A DNA stretch of 64,000 nt from Paenibacillus sp. FSL R5-0490 (GCF_001956215.1 NZ_MRTQ01000001.1:124001-188000); one strand, 5' to 3'; numbered from the stretch's first letter, positions 17,901-27,991 are shown. The notes: generated by a model from the sequence alone, not told the origin. A program made the numbers and translations.

Positions 17901-18457
17901 TGCCAAAACAAGTTATTTCAGATGCAAAAGAAAGAATGACTAAAGCAATTTCAGCTTATACAAGGGAGCTTGCGAGCATCCGTGCAGGTAAAGCTAACGC
18001 TTCTTTGCTTGATCGCATCACTGTTGATTACTACGGTGCGCCGACTCCAGTTAACCAGCTTGCCGGGGTGTCTGCTCCTGAAGCGCGCCTTTTAGTCATT
18101 ACGCCTTATGACAAAACTATTCTGGGAGAAATTGAAAAAGCCATTCTTAAATCTGATATCGGCTTAAATCCCTCAAATGACGGCAGTGTAATCAGACTGG
18201 CTATTCCGCAGCTAACAGAAGAACGCCGTAAAGAGCTTGTTAAGGTTGTTAAAAAAGAATCAGAAGAAGCAAAAGTTGCCATCCGCAATGTTCGCCGCGA
18301 TGCCAATGATGACCTGAAAAAGCTTGAGAAAAATGGAGAGATCACAGAAGATGATCTTCGCGGTTTTTCTGATGATATTCAAAAACTTACTGATGACCAT
18401 ATCAGCAAGATTGACGAATTAACAAAAGAAAAAGAAAAAGAAATCCTTGCAGTCTAA
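17900..18457 (+). CDS. frr: Ribosome recycling factor
   Basis: A 185-residue tRNA-shaped protein that, with EF-G, splits post-termination ribosomes. Typical sequences are [20 protein letters not shown] near residues 20-40, [12 protein letters not shown] and [19 protein letters not shown]. The long alpha-helical C-terminus is rich in charged residues, as expected for the three-helix bundle. The ATG overlaps the pyrH stop. A terminator follows 14 bases after the stop, closing the pyrH-frr unit. Confidence 0.97.
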
Positions 18458-18471
18458 TTTATTCTATAGTT

Positions 18472-18501
18472 AGAACCCTCTATCAATAGGGGGTTCTTTT
18501 A
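18472..18501 (+). terminator. Terminator after frr
   Basis: AGAACCCTC / GGGGGTTCT pair over nine positions (one G-T wobble) around a TATCAATA loop, followed by TTTT. It opens a 354-base gap (18458-18811) without a gene; the rest holds a candidate promoter and a leader hairpin for uppS. Confidence 0.8.
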
Positions 18502-18615
18502 CTCTTTAGAAGCATACATAATCAGATCAGGTGCTAAGGCGCCAACTCTGCTGTAATATACGAAGAAGGCAGATTCCTATCCTGAATTAACTTTCTGGTA
18601 ACATACTCTTTTATA

Positions 18616-18644
18616 GAGATATATTTAATTATTTTTGGTATGAT
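18616..18644 (+). promoter_or_regulatory. Candidate extended -10 promoter for uppS-cdsA
   Basis: TATGAT at 18639-18644 is preceded by TGG, an extended -10 arrangement; the -35 position (GAGATA) is weak. It would give a leader of about 160 bases before uppS. Confidence 0.4.
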
Positions 18645-18726
18645 ATTATCATGCGGAAAGAGGCAATATCATTATTTTACCATTAGAATAATCTCTAAAA
18701 GATACTATGACTGAATTTCAACTATT

Positions 18727-18754
18727 AATAAGCGGGAAAAAGCTCCTGCTTATT
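18727..18754 (+). other. Leader hairpin upstream of uppS
   Basis: AATAAGCGGGA pairs with TCCTGCTTATT over eleven positions (one G-T wobble) around a six-base AAAAGC loop. There is no T run after it, so it is not an ordinary terminator. It sits about 60 bases before the uppS start and could stabilise or regulate the mRNA; function unknown. Confidence 0.45.
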
Positions 18755-18811
18755 GAAGTTTCACACTTTGTCTTTTATCGGAGGATTAACCTATTTTAAA
18801 GGAGCAGACTT

Positions 18812-19591
18812 ATGTTTGATAAAATGAAGTTATGGAAGTCCCAAAACAGTTCTTCCAATCTCCGAGAGAGAGTTGAAAAAATAAAAGAATTACAAATACC
18901 TGAGCATGTTGCCATCATTATGGATGGTAATGGCAGGTGGGCAAAAAAACGAGCGCTCCCGAGAGTTGCCGGCCATCATGAGGGAATGAAGGTCGTCCGA
19001 AAAATCACCAGATTTGCAAGCGATATTGGAGTGAAGACTCTAACCTTATATGCATTTTCAACTGAGAATTGGAAGCGTCCTAAAATGGAAGTGGACTTTC
19101 TTATGAAGCTGCCAGAGGAATTTCTGGGAACTTTCCTTCCAGAACTGATTGAAGAGAATGTGCAGGTAAGAATGATTGGTTATTTTGACCACCTGCCTGC
19201 TCATACGCGTAATGCAGTTTCCAAAGCGATGGAAGAGACAAAAAACAACACCGGGCTGGTGCTGAACTTTGCATTAAATTATGGGAGCAGAGCAGAAATA
19301 CTCGAAGCCGTCAGGCATGTCTTAAATGATTGCAAAAGTGGTATAATGAATGAAAATGAATTGAATGAAGAAAAATTCTCATCCTACCTTATGACAGGCG
19401 GGCTGAAGGATCCTGATCTGCTGATACGTACAAGCGGTGAAATTAGATTAAGCAATTTTATGCTCTGGCAGCTTGCATACACAGAATTCTGGTTTACAGA
19501 TGTCTTATGGCCGGATTTCAATGAAGAGCAAATGCTTGAAGCGATCGAAGTATTCCAAAGCCGCCAGAGGCGTTTTGGAGGAGTACAATAA
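18812..19591 (+). CDS. uppS: Undecaprenyl diphosphate synthase
   Basis: A 259-residue cis-prenyltransferase that elongates farnesyl diphosphate with eight isopentenyl units to the C55 lipid carrier for peptidoglycan and teichoic acid. The catalytic Asp is D38 in IIMDGNGRWAKKR; LTLYAFSTENWKRP and the C-terminal LLIRTSGEIRLSNFMLWQ (substrate binding) are intact. The N-terminus (MFDKMKLWKSQNSSS) varies within the family. AAAGGAG at 18799-18805 precedes the ATG. Its neighbours cdsA and dxr supply related lipid and isoprenoid steps. Confidence 0.97.
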   Translation: MFDKMKLWKSQNSSSNLRERVEKIKELQIPEHVAIIMDGNGRWAKKRALPRVAGHHEGMKVVRKITRFASDIGVKTLTLYAFSTENWKRPKMEVDFLMKLPEEFLGTFLPELIEENVQVRMIGYFDHLPAHTRNAVSKAMEETKNNTGLVLNFALNYGSRAEILEAVRHVLNDCKSGIMNENELNEEKFSSYLMTGGLKDPDLLIRTSGEIRLSNFMLWQLAYTEFWFTDVLWPDFNEEQMLEAIEVFQSRQRRFGGVQ

Positions 19592-19607
19592 AGGTGTTGA
19601 AAATTGA

Positions 19608-20402
19608 ATGAAACAGCGTATTATCACAGCCATAATATTTGGAGCAATCCTCCTGCCGATCATTATCTTTGGAGGCATGCCAATCATCATCCTGGCATAT
19701 TTGCTGGCATCCATTGCCCTATTTGAATTATTGAAAATGAGAAATTTAAGTTTATTCTCGATTCCAGGCATTATTTCTTTATTATTATTGTGGATTTTCC
19801 TTTTGCCTAAAGAATTTCAGTCAATCCTGGATGATATGAATTATACAAAAATTGAGGTAGCTCTTTTTGGGGTGCTTCTTTTCTTAACGTATACAGTCGC
19901 GACAAAAAACAAATTTACTTTTGATGATGTGGCTTTTTCCATTATGTCCACATTATATGTTGGCATTGGATTTTATTATTTTATGGAAACCCGCTTCGCC
20001 GATCAAGGCCTGACCTATCTCTTTTTTGCACTTTTCCTCATTTGGGCAACAGATTCAGGTGCCTATTTTATAGGGAAAGCAATGGGAAAGAAGAAGCTTT
20101 GGCCTGAAATCAGTCCAAATAAGACCGTTGAAGGTTCGCTTGGCGGTGTTGCCTGCGCACTGGCAGTTGCGGTGTTATTTATTATCTTTACAGATATTGA
20201 TGAATCCCTGCTTGGGTTATTAGTAATTACTGCAATCCTGTCTGTGTTTGGGCAAATAGGGGATTTAGTGGAATCAGCATTAAAGCGTCATTATAATGTA
20301 AAAGACTCAGGAAATATTTTACCTGGTCATGGCGGAATTCTGGACCGCTTTGACAGTTTATTATTCGTCCTGCCATTGCTTCACTTTTTTCACCTGCTGT
20401 AA
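19608..20402 (+). CDS. cdsA: Phosphatidate cytidylyltransferase
   Basis: A 264-residue integral membrane enzyme making CDP-diacylglycerol from phosphatidate and CTP, the branch point of phospholipid synthesis. About seven or eight membrane segments are visible. The family signature lies near the C-terminus, with ALKRHYNVKDSGNILPGHGG directly followed by ILDRFDS; WATDSGAYFIGKAMGKKK and EISPNKTVEGSLGG precede it. The protein begins MKQRI like B. subtilis CdsA. The gene follows uppS after 16 bases. It is followed by a 304-base gap almost filled by a repeat element, with no obvious terminator other than that element's hairpins. Confidence 0.96.
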   Translation: MKQRIITAIIFGAILLPIIIFGGMPIIILAYLLASIALFELLKMRNLSLFSIPGIISLLLLWIFLLPKEFQSILDDMNYTKIEVALFGVLLFLTYTVATKNKFTFDDVAFSIMSTLYVGIGFYYFMETRFADQGLTYLFFALFLIWATDSGAYFIGKAMGKKKLWPEISPNKTVEGSLGGVACALAVAVLFIIFTDIDESLLGLLVITAILSVFGQIGDLVESALKRHYNVKDSGNILPGHGGILDRFDSLLFVLPLLHFFHLL

Positions 20403-20449
20403 ACCTATAGGCAAAAGAGCAGTATATATTTGGATACCAGATAATTGTT

Positions 20450-20695
20450 CAGCTCCAGCGCCAGCCACCTCAAGGTCATAAGATTGTCTAATTGCGGCTC
20501 CTAGGGACTCGAGACATAAGCCAATCCCTTCCAGAAGGAAAGAACACCTTCTTGCAGGGCTCGTCATATGCTTGTCGTCCCTAAGCAGTCGCCTCCACAT
20601 TTCGGGCAATCCTCCCAGAAAGGCAAAAAACGCCTTTCTGGAAGGCTCGTCTTATGCTTGCCGGGGGTGGGCAAGGCGCTTCCGCTTTTCTTATA
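20450..20695 (+). repeat. Dispersed repeat element between cdsA and dxr
   Basis: A roughly 245-base non-coding block that fills the cdsA-dxr gap. It begins CAGCTCCAGCGCC and ends GCGCTTCCGCTTTTC, the ends shared (in reverse) by the short copy at 15972-16015. The interior holds two diverged copies of one unit: CCAGAAGG...CCTTCTTGCAGGGCTCGTC (20531-20563) and CCAGAAAGGC...GCCTTTCTGG plus AAGGCTCGTC (20615-20650), the second a ten-pair hairpin. Similar elements are familiar from several Bacillaceae intergenic regions, from memory. The right end abuts the dxr Shine-Dalgarno AAGGAGGA. An open frame runs through it into dxr, but I see no reason to think it is coding. Confidence 0.7.
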
Positions 20696-20706
20696 AGGAG
20701 GAGACT

Positions 20707-21849
20707 ATGAAACATATCAGTTTGATGGGGGCAACAGGGTCTATTGGAATACAGACCCTCGATATTATTAAGGAGCACCCCGAGGATTTTAAGCTGGCAG
20801 CCATGTCTGCCGGCAGGAATATAGATCTTGCCAGGAAGATTATATCTGACTTTCAGCCAGAACTTGTCTCACTATCAGAAAAAAGTTCCGCAGATATTCT
20901 TAAAACGGAGTTTCCCGGCATAACATTTACATATGGACATGAAGGTTTGATAGAAGTTGCTGTTTACAAAAAATCAGAAATACTGGTTAATGCAGTATTA
21001 GGCAGTGTAGGCCTTAATCCTACCCTGCAGGCGATTGAGGAAAAGAAGACAATCGCCATCGCGAATAAGGAAACCCTTGTAACTGCCGGCCACCTGGTCA
21101 TGGAAGCAGCAAAGCGGAATGGTGTACCCCTGCTTCCTGTAGACAGTGAACACTCTGCTATTTTTCAATCTCTGCAAGGGGAAAAAGAAAAAAATATTGA
21201 AAGGCTCATTTTAACAGCTTCCGGAGGCAGCTTCAGGGACCGCTCCCGCAAGGAACTGGAAAATGTGACTGTTCAAGAAGCGCTAAATCATCCAAACTGG
21301 TCAATGGGAGCAAAAATAACTATTGATTCTGCCACTATGATGAATAAGGGACTCGAAGTTATTGAAGCACATTGGCTTTTCTCCATGGACTACAGTAAAA
21401 TAGATGTCCTTCTTCATAAAGAAAGCATTATCCATTCCATGGTGGAATATCATGACAGCAGTGTAATCGCACAGCTTGGCACACCGGATATGAGAGTACC
21501 TATACAATATGCATTAACATATCCTGACAGGCTCCCTCTGCAAACAGCAAAACGGCTGAATCTTGCTGAAATCGGCAAGCTCCATTTTGCAGAAATGGAC
21601 TTTAATCGTTTTCGCTGCCTGAGATTTGCCTATGAAGCCGGAAAAGCTGGCGGATCAATGCCAGCCGTATTGAATGCTGCGAATGAAGCTGCTGTTGCTG
21701 CATTCCTGGATGGAAAGATTACCTTCCTGCAAATAGAAGATTTCATCGAAAGAGCACTGGGCAGCCATGACATCATCTCAAATCCAAGTCTGACTGAAAT
21801 TCAGGAAACAGATTTGGAAACAAGGAGATTTGTCAGCTCGCTTCTATAA
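20707..21849 (+). CDS. dxr: 1-deoxy-D-xylulose 5-phosphate reductoisomerase
   Basis: A 380-residue enzyme of the non-mevalonate pathway converting DXP to MEP with NADPH, feeding the isoprenoid supply used by UppS. The NADPH-binding motif GATGSIG is at residues 8-14; [12 protein letters not shown], the metal/substrate segment [11 protein letters not shown] (near 150) and [10 protein letters not shown] are present, as is the C-terminal helical domain. The frame is open upstream to 20572, but that part is the repeat element; ATG 20707 has AAGGAGGA at 20695-20702 and gives a protein starting [11 protein letters not shown] as in homologues. Confidence 0.96.
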   Translation: MKHISLMGATGSIGIQTLDIIKEHPEDFKLAAMSAGRNIDLARKIISDFQPELVSLSEKSSADILKTEFPGITFTYGHEGLIEVAVYKKSEILVNAVLGSVGLNPTLQAIEEKKTIAIANKETLVTAGHLVMEAAKRNGVPLLPVDSEHSAIFQSLQGEKEKNIERLILTASGGSFRDRSRKELENVTVQEALNHPNWSMGAKITIDSATMMNKGLEVIEAHWLFSMDYSKIDVLLHKESIIHSMVEYHDSSVIAQLGTPDMRVPIQYALTYPDRLPLQTAKRLNLAEIGKLHFAEMDFNRFRCLRFAYEAGKAGGSMPAVLNAANEAAVAAFLDGKITFLQIEDFIERALGSHDIISNPSLTEIQETDLETRRFVSSLL

Positions 21850-21944
21850 GCTTGTGTTCAAGTGCTGAAAGGTGCGTAACAAGTTATAAATTAATGCACG
21901 TACCAGCAGCAGTTGAACAACCTCTAAAAAAAGGTGGTTAAAAC

Positions 21945-23207
21945 TTGAGTACAGTAATAGCCTTTATTGTTATTTTCGGGGCACTGGTATTTTTTCATGA
22001 GCTCGGACATTTAATATTCGCAAAAAGAGCAGGAATACTCTGCCGGGAATTTGCAATTGGATTCGGGCCAAAGGTGTTTTCCTTTAAAAAAGATGAAACA
22101 GTATATACGATTCGTCTTCTGCCTATCGGCGGGTTTGTCCGCATGGCCGGTGAAGATCCTGAAATGGTGGAAATCAAACCAGGCTACCGTATTGGTTTGA
22201 TCCTTGATAAAAACGAGGAAGTAAGCAAAATTATATTAAACAACAAAGATAAGTATCCTGATGCAAGAATCGTTGAAGTTGAAGATGCTGATATTGAGCA
22301 TACCCTTGTAATAAAAGGATACGTTGAGGGAGAAGAGGATGAGTCCATCCAAATTTTCAAAGTCAGCCGTTCAGCTGTACTGGTTGAGGATGGGACCGAA
22401 ACGCTCATTGCTCCGTATGATCGTCAATTTGCATCAAAGACCTTGGGCCAGAGAACAATGGCGATCTTCGCGGGCCCAATGATGAATTTTGTTCTGGCTT
22501 TTATCGTTTTTGTTCTAATAGCCTTATTGCAGGGAATTCCAACAAATGAACCTGCCCTTGGCAAGCTGACGCCTGATGGTGCTGCATATGAAGCTGGGCT
22601 AAAGGAAGGCGATATGGTTCAAAGTGTGGATGGAGCCGAAATTTCAAGCTGGTCAGATGTAGTGGAAATCATTAGAAAGAACCCAAGTGAAGAACTCGAA
22701 TTTTTAGTGGAAAGAAACGGCCAGGAACATACTATATCGGTTACACCAAAGGTTCAGGATGTAGAAGGCGAAAAAATTGGAATCATTGGTGTATATAGCC
22801 CGATGGAAAAATCTCCATTAAAGGCTATTACCTACGGAGCCAAGGAAACGTATTTCTGGACAAAAGAAATTTTTGTTATGCTGGGCAAGCTTGTCACTGG
22901 ACAGTTTTCAATTGATGCATTATCAGGCCCGGTAGGCATTTATGTTTCAACAGATACTGTAGCCAAATCTGGCATCTACTACCTGATGAAATGGGCAGGA
23001 ATCCTAAGCATAAATCTGGGAATTATGAACCTGCTTCCAATTCCGGCTCTTGATGGCGGAAGGTTAATGTTCTTTGCAGTCGAGGCAGTAAGAGGGAAGC
23101 CGATTGACCGCCACAAAGAGGGAATGGTCCATTTTATAGGATTTGCCCTTTTAATGCTATTAATGCTAGTGGTCACATGGAACGATATTCAGAGATTTTT
23201 CCTGTAA
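21945..23207 (+). CDS. rseP: Site-2 intramembrane protease RseP/RasP
   Basis: A 420-residue zinc metalloprotease that cuts transmembrane substrates, such as the anti-sigma factor RsiW and FtsL in B. subtilis, and clears signal peptides. The zinc motif HELGH lies at residues 18-22 in the first membrane helix; a PDZ domain (about 195-270) precedes the last helices, and the third zinc ligand is D370 in PALDGGR. The start is TTG 21945 with AAAGGTGG at 21930-21937; that Shine-Dalgarno can partly pair with an upstream AACCTCT. The product is about the length of B. subtilis RasP. The last codons are part of a small tandem duplication. Confidence 0.95.
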   Translation: MSTVIAFIVIFGALVFFHELGHLIFAKRAGILCREFAIGFGPKVFSFKKDETVYTIRLLPIGGFVRMAGEDPEMVEIKPGYRIGLILDKNEEVSKIILNNKDKYPDARIVEVEDADIEHTLVIKGYVEGEEDESIQIFKVSRSAVLVEDGTETLIAPYDRQFASKTLGQRTMAIFAGPMMNFVLAFIVFVLIALLQGIPTNEPALGKLTPDGAAYEAGLKEGDMVQSVDGAEISSWSDVVEIIRKNPSEELEFLVERNGQEHTISVTPKVQDVEGEKIGIIGVYSPMEKSPLKAITYGAKETYFWTKEIFVMLGKLVTGQFSIDALSGPVGIYVSTDTVAKSGIYYLMKWAGILSINLGIMNLLPIPALDGGRLMFFAVEAVRGKPIDRHKEGMVHFIGFALLMLLMLVVTWNDIQRFFL

Positions 23208-23254
23208 AAAATATGTGCAGATCAACATTCCTGCATAAAAAATATGTGCAGATC
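23205..23254 (+). repeat. 19-base direct repeat after rseP
   Basis: TAAAAAATATGTGCAGATC occurs at 23205-23223 and again at 23236-23254; the preceding TTCCTG is also repeated, the second time with CA inserted. The first copy begins with the rseP stop codon. It is a tandem duplication with a 31-base period located exactly where proS would lie in B. subtilis. Confidence 0.8.
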
Positions 23255-23268
23255 CATTAATTTAGATG

Positions 23269-23302
23269 AAAAAACGGGTTCCAAAATGGAATCCGTTTTT
23301 TC
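23269..23302 (+). terminator. Terminator after rseP
   Basis: AAAAAACGGGTTCC / GGAATCCGTTTTTT form a stem of up to 14 pairs (one G-T wobble) with an AAAAT loop, and the 3' arm supplies the T run. It ends the uppS-rseP transcription unit before polC. Confidence 0.88.
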
Positions 23303-23331
23303 AATCACTATCTCATACGATATGTTATAAT
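23303..23331 (+). promoter_or_regulatory. Candidate extended -10 promoter for polC
   Basis: TATAAT at 23326-23331 with TG at 23323-23324 is an extended -10 element; the -35 position (AATCAC) is poor. It follows the rseP terminator and lies about 75 bases before the polC start. Confidence 0.5.
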
Positions 23332-23410
23332 TAAGTCCGTCTGTTTTTTAAATACAATAAAAAATTCAACTTAAAATAGAAACCAAGATTATTGGATGGG
23401 AGAGAGAAAG

Positions 23411-26400
23411 ATGAGCGAACCTTCTAGATTTCAGCTCTTGCTCCAGCAGATGCAGCTAACTGAAGATGCCTTTGTGCAGCACTTTCATGATGCCCAAATC
23501 GAAAGGCTCATAGTCGAAAGACAGTCACGGAAATGGCATTTTTATTTTGCCTTTCCACACATATTGCCTTGCAGTGTATACAGTCGTTTCACAGATCAGC
23601 TGGAAAAAACATTTTCCCATATCGCAGAAATTTCATATAGCATCTCTGTCAGAAATCAGGATTTTACTGAACAGCTTGTACTTGAATACTGGCATAACTG
23701 CATTAAAGAAATGGATGGCATGGCGCCGCCGCTTTTAAAGCTTCTGAATGAGCAGGTTCCTTCTGTACAGGGTAACAAACTTATCATTAAAGTTCGTAAT
23801 GAATTGGAAGGATTGTCTATCAAGAAGAAGTATGCCGGCACTATTTCAGATGTCTTTCAAGTGTTTGGCTTTCCGGCGTTAACAGTTGATACAGAAGTTT
23901 CCACTGATGGTTCCAATGAAGAATATGAAAAATTCATGGAAGCCAAACGCAAAGAAGACCAGGAACGCGGTCTTCAGGCAGCAATCGAAATGCAGAAGAA
24001 AGAAGCGGAAGCTGAGTCTGCAGATCACACAGCACCCAAGGGGCCGCTTACGATCGGTCTTACCATTAAAGATGATGCAGATTACCGCAAATTGATTGAT
24101 ATAGTAGATGAAGAACGCCGGGTAGCCATTGAAGGCTACGTGTTTGCTGCTGAGACAAGAGAGCTCCGCAGCGGCCGGACACTCTTAACTTTTAAAATAA
24201 CGGATTATACCAGTTCCATTCTAGTAAAAATGTTTTCCCGGGATAAAGAGGATGCCGCATTATACCAGCACATTCAAAAAGGGATGTGGCTAAAGGTCCG
24301 CGGAAGCATTCAAAATGATACATTTGTCCGTGATCTGGTAATGATCGGGAACGATATTAATGAGATCAAACCTATTCAAAGGCAGGATACATCGCCTGCT
24401 GAAGAAAAAAGGGTTGAACTTCACCTGCATACACCGATGAGCCAAATGGATGCTGTTTCATCTGTCAGTGCACTGGTTTCCCAGGCGAAGAAATGGGGCC
24501 ATAAAGCAGTAGCCATTACAGACCATGCTGTTGCTCAATCATTCCCTGAAGCCTATGGTGCCGGGAAAAAGAATGATATTAAGATCTTATATGGAATTGA
24601 AGCAAATCTTGTGGATGATGGTGTACCGATTGCTTATAACGATGCTCATCGCAAGCTTACTGAAGATACGTATGTTGTATTTGATGTTGAGACAACCGGT
24701 TTATCAGCTGTTTATGATACGATTATTGAACTTGCTGCAGTTAAGATTCATGATGGTGAAATCATTGACCGGTTTGAATCCTTTGCAAACCCTCATCATC
24801 CTTTATCCGCAACGACCATTAATTTGACTGGAATAACAGATGATCTTGTGGAGAATGCACCGGAAGTGGAAGAAGTCCTGAAGAAGTTCCATCAATGGAC
24901 AGAAGATGCTGTTTTAGTAGCACATAATGCTTCATTCGACATGGGATTCCTGAATGTCGGCTATAAAAAAATCGGTATTGGCAAGGCGCCAAATCCAGTA
25001 ATAGATACCCTCGAACTTGCACGTTTTTTATATCCCGACATGAAAAATCACCGTCTGAATACCCTTGCCAAAAAATTTGATGTTGAACTCACCCAGCATC
25101 ACCGTGCTATCTATGATGCAGAGGCAACAGGCTATCTGCTACTTAAGATGCTAAAGGGTGCAGAAGAAAAAGGGATCGAATATCATGATCAATTCAATGA
25201 CAATATGGGACAGGGAAATGCTTATCAGCGTGCAAGACCAGCTCATTGCACCCTGCTTGCACAAACAGAAACAGGTCTGAAGAACCTCTTTAAACTCGTG
25301 TCCATCTCGCATATGGAATACTTTTACAGAGTTCCTCGCATTCCCAGGTCAGTCCTTCAAAAGCATCGTGAAGGAATACTGGTTGGTTCCGGGTGCGATA
25401 AAGGGGAAGTCTTTGAAGGCATGATGCAGAAATCTCCGGATGAAGTCGAAGATACAGCACAATTCTATGATTATCTTGAAGTGCATCCAAAAGCCGTTTA
25501 TGCACACCTTTTAGAGCTTGAACTTGTAAGAGATGAAAAAGCGCTGGAAGAAATCATCACAAATATTGTAAAACTGGGAGACAAGCTTGGTCTGCCGGTA
25601 GTTGCAACAGGAAATGTTCATTACCTGAATCCAAATGATAAAATCTACCGGAAAATCCTTGTTAATTCACAGGGAGGAGCGAATCCGCTGAACCGCCATC
25701 AGCTTCCGGATGTTCATTTCAGGACTACCAATGAGATGCTTGACGCTTTTTCATTTCTTGGAAAAGACAAAGCGAAAGAAATTGTGGTAGAGAACACGAA
25801 CAAAATAGCAGATATGATTGAAGAAATAAAGCCGATTAAAGATGATTTGTATACGCCAAAAATTGAAGGCGCAGATGAAGAGATGCGCAGCATGAGTTAC
25901 GAAATGGCAAGAAGAATTTATGGTGAGCCGCTGCCTGAGATTGTTGAGGCGCGCCTTGAAAAAGAACTTAAGAGTATTATCGGACATGGTTTCGCGGTTA
26001 TCTATCTGATCTCTCACAAACTTGTAAAAAAATCATTGGATGATGGCTATCTGGTTGGTTCCCGTGGATCTGTCGGATCCTCCTTTGTTGCAACGATGAC
26101 CGAAATAACGGAGGTAAATCCGCTGCCGCCGCATTACGTTTGCCCGGAATGCAAAACATCCGAGTTTTTCAATGACGGGTCAGTAGGCTCCGGCTTCGAC
26201 CTGCCTGATAAAGATTGCCCGAGCTGCGGAGCTAAATATAAAAAGGATGGACATGATATTCCGTTCGAAACATTCCTTGGTTTCAAAGGAGATAAAGTTC
26301 CCGACATTGACTTGAACTTCTCTGGGGAATACCAGCCTAGAGCCCATAACTATACAAAGGTGCTTTTCGGCGAGGATTATGTATACCGTGCCGGAACAAT

Positions 26401-27721
26401 CGGCACTGTTGCCGATAAGACAGCTTATGGGTATGTCAAAGCATACCAGAATGATAATAATCTGCAAATAAGGGGTGCGGAAATTGACAGGCTCGCTTCC
26501 GGCTGTACAGGGGTGAAGCGGACAACCGGACAGCACCCGGGCGGTATCATTGTTGTGCCGGATTACATGGATATTTACGACTTTTCGCCAATTCAGTTCC
26601 CTGCAGACGACCGGACATCTGAATGGAAAACAACCCATTTTGACTTCCACTCCATTCATGATAATCTATTAAAACTTGATATACTGGGTCACGATGATCC
26701 GACTGTTATTAGGATGCTTCAGGACCTGAGCGGAATTGATCCAAAAACCATTCCCACAGATGACCCTGAAGTAATGAAAATTTTTAGCGGGTCGGCATCA
26801 CTTGGTGTCACCGAAGAGCAAATCATGTGTAAAACCGGAACACTCGGCATACCCGAATTTGGTACGCGGTTTGTCCGCCAGATGCTCGAAGATACAAAGC
26901 CGACCACTTTCTCAGAGCTTGTGCAGATTTCAGGTCTTTCTCATGGTACAGATGTTTGGCTCGGAAATGCCCAGGAATTAATCCATAATAATATTTGTAA
27001 CCTAAGTGAAGTTATCGGCTGCCGTGATGATATTATGGTTTATTTAATCTATCAGGGCCTGGAGCCTGCTTTTGCTTTCAAAATCATGGAATCGGTCCGT
27101 AAGGGTAAAGGCCTGAGTGATGAGATGGAAGAGGAAATGAGAAAGAATGAAGTGCCTGAATGGTATATTGATTCCTGTAAAAAGATTAAATACATGTTCC
27201 CTAAAGCCCATGCAGCTGCTTACGTATTAATGGCTGTCCGGATTGCGTACTTTAAAGTGCACCATCCGCTTCTTTATTATGCAGCATACTTTACTGTCCG
27301 CGCAGAGGACTTTGATGTGGATGCAATGGTTAAAGGATCACAGGCGATCCGTGCGCGCATCGAAGAAATCAATGCAAAGGGACTTGATGCTTCAACGAAA
27401 GAAAAGAACCTGCTGACTGTAATGGAATTGGCTCTGGAAATGAATGAAAGGGGCTTTAATTTCCAAAAGGTGGACTTATACCGCTCAAGCGCAAGTGAGT
27501 TTATCATTGATGGAGATTCTTTGATACCGCCATTTAATTCCATACCAGGTTTGGGTACAAATGCAGCATTCAATATAGTTAAAGCAAGGGGAGAAGGGGA
27601 ATTCCTCTCGAAAGAAGATCTGCAGCAGCGCGGAAAAGTGTCGAAGACGATTATCGAGTATCTCGATAACCACGGCTGCCTGGAATCCCTTCCGGAACAA
27701 AATCAGCTGTCTCTATTCTAA
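23411..27721 (+). CDS. polC: DNA polymerase III alpha subunit, PolC type
   Basis: A 1436-residue replicative DNA polymerase of the low-GC Gram-positive type, with built-in proofreading. In order: N-terminal domains; OB fold (about 215-330); PHP domain starting with [11 protein letters not shown] at 337; an inserted DnaQ-like exonuclease with D425 and E427 in FDVETTG; the second part of PHP; a zinc-binding knuckle near 911 (CPEC...CPSC); palm with catalytic D965 and D967 in DIDLNF; fingers and helix-hairpin-helix regions; and a beta-clamp-binding end NQLSLF. I chose ATG 23411 ([10 protein letters not shown]) with GGGAGAG about eight bases upstream; an in-frame ATG at 23396 lacks a good site. 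Confidence 0.98.
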   Translation: MSEPSRFQLLLQQMQLTEDAFVQHFHDAQIERLIVERQSRKWHFYFAFPHILPCSVYSRFTDQLEKTFSHIAEISYSISVRNQDFTEQLVLEYWHNCIKEMDGMAPPLLKLLNEQVPSVQGNKLIIKVRNELEGLSIKKKYAGTISDVFQVFGFPALTVDTEVSTDGSNEEYEKFMEAKRKEDQERGLQAAIEMQKKEAEAESADHTAPKGPLTIGLTIKDDADYRKLIDIVDEERRVAIEGYVFAAETRELRSGRTLLTFKITDYTSSILVKMFSRDKEDAALYQHIQKGMWLKVRGSIQNDTFVRDLVMIGNDINEIKPIQRQDTSPAEEKRVELHLHTPMSQMDAVSSVSALVSQAKKWGHKAVAITDHAVAQSFPEAYGAGKKNDIKILYGIEANLVDDGVPIAYNDAHRKLTEDTYVVFDVETTGLSAVYDTIIELAAVKIHDGEIIDRFESFANPHHPLSATTINLTGITDDLVENAPEVEEVLKKFHQWTEDAVLVAHNASFDMGFLNVGYKKIGIGKAPNPVIDTLELARFLYPDMKNHRLNTLAKKFDVELTQHHRAIYDAEATGYLLLKMLKGAEEKGIEYHDQFNDNMGQGNAYQRARPAHCTLLAQTETGLKNLFKLVSISHMEYFYRVPRIPRSVLQKHREGILVGSGCDKGEVFEGMMQKSPDEVEDTAQFYDYLEVHPKAVYAHLLELELVRDEKALEEIITNIVKLGDKLGLPVVATGNVHYLNPNDKIYRKILVNSQGGANPLNRHQLPDVHFRTTNEMLDAFSFLGKDKAKEIVVENTNKIADMIEEIKPIKDDLYTPKIEGADEEMRSMSYEMARRIYGEPLPEIVEARLEKELKSIIGHGFAVIYLISHKLVKKSLDDGYLVGSRGSVGSSFVATMTEITEVNPLPPHYVCPECKTSEFFNDGSVGSGFDLPDKDCPSCGAKYKKDGHDIPFETFLGFKGDKVPDIDLNFSGEYQPRAHNYTKVLFGEDYVYRAGTIGTVADKTAYGYVKAYQNDNNLQIRGAEIDRLASGCTGVKRTTGQHPGGIIVVPDYMDIYDFSPIQFPADDRTSEWKTTHFDFHSIHDNLLKLDILGHDDPTVIRMLQDLSGIDPKTIPTDDPEVMKIFSGSASLGVTEEQIMCKTGTLGIPEFGTRFVRQMLEDTKPTTFSELVQISGLSHGTDVWLGNAQELIHNNICNLSEVIGCRDDIMVYLIYQGLEPAFAFKIMESVRKGKGLSDEMEEEMRKNEVPEWYIDSCKKIKYMFPKAHAAAYVLMAVRIAYFKVHHPLLYYAAYFTVRAEDFDVDAMVKGSQAIRARIEEINAKGLDASTKEKNLLTVMELALEMNERGFNFQKVDLYRSSASEFIIDGDSLIPPFNSIPGLGTNAAFNIVKARGEGEFLSKEDLQQRGKVSKTIIEYLDNHGCLESLPEQNQLSLF

Positions 27722-27770
27722 AAATAAGACCAGCGGATGGTCCAAACCCTTCTGCTGACAGCTATTCCAT

Positions 27771-27799
27771 TTGCATAAAAAAATTGGTTATGGTATAGT
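27771..27799 (+). promoter_or_regulatory. Sigma-A promoter of the rimP-nusA-infB operon
   Basis: TTGCAT (27771-27776), a 17-base spacer and TATAGT (27794-27799). It stands in the 270-base gap after polC and drives a leader of roughly 185 bases. Confidence 0.78.
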
Positions 27800-27833
27800 T
27801 TTATTGGAAATACTAAGAATAACTCTCGCAAAA

Positions 27834-27859
27834 GGAAGAGTGGGGCAACCCACTCTTTC
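27834..27859 (+). promoter_or_regulatory. Leader hairpin with GCAA tetraloop upstream of rimP
   Basis: GGAAGAGTGGG pairs with CCCACTCTTTC over eleven positions (one G-T wobble), closed by the GNRA tetraloop GCAA. It starts about 30 bases after the predicted transcription start. The following CGTGTTGTGTACGGTTTTTTC contains a T run about 14 bases after the stem, so an attenuator role is possible, but the spacing is not that of a normal terminator. In E. coli the operon encoding NusA and IF2 is autoregulated; whether this element is involved is unknown. Confidence 0.55.
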
Positions 27860-27991
27860 GTGTTGTGTACGGTTTTTTCTTACTATCGGATCTATGTTAA
27901 AACTATATGTTAATTAAGTTTAGCAGAGCCAATTTCTGATTTATTGATTGAAAAACAGCGCTTTAGATTCCAGGAAAAAGGAGGGATATGA

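Noticed and set aside
20572-20706. N-terminal extension of dxr by 45 codons
   Set aside because: The extension is encoded by the repeat element; the strong Shine-Dalgarno and homology place the start at 20707.
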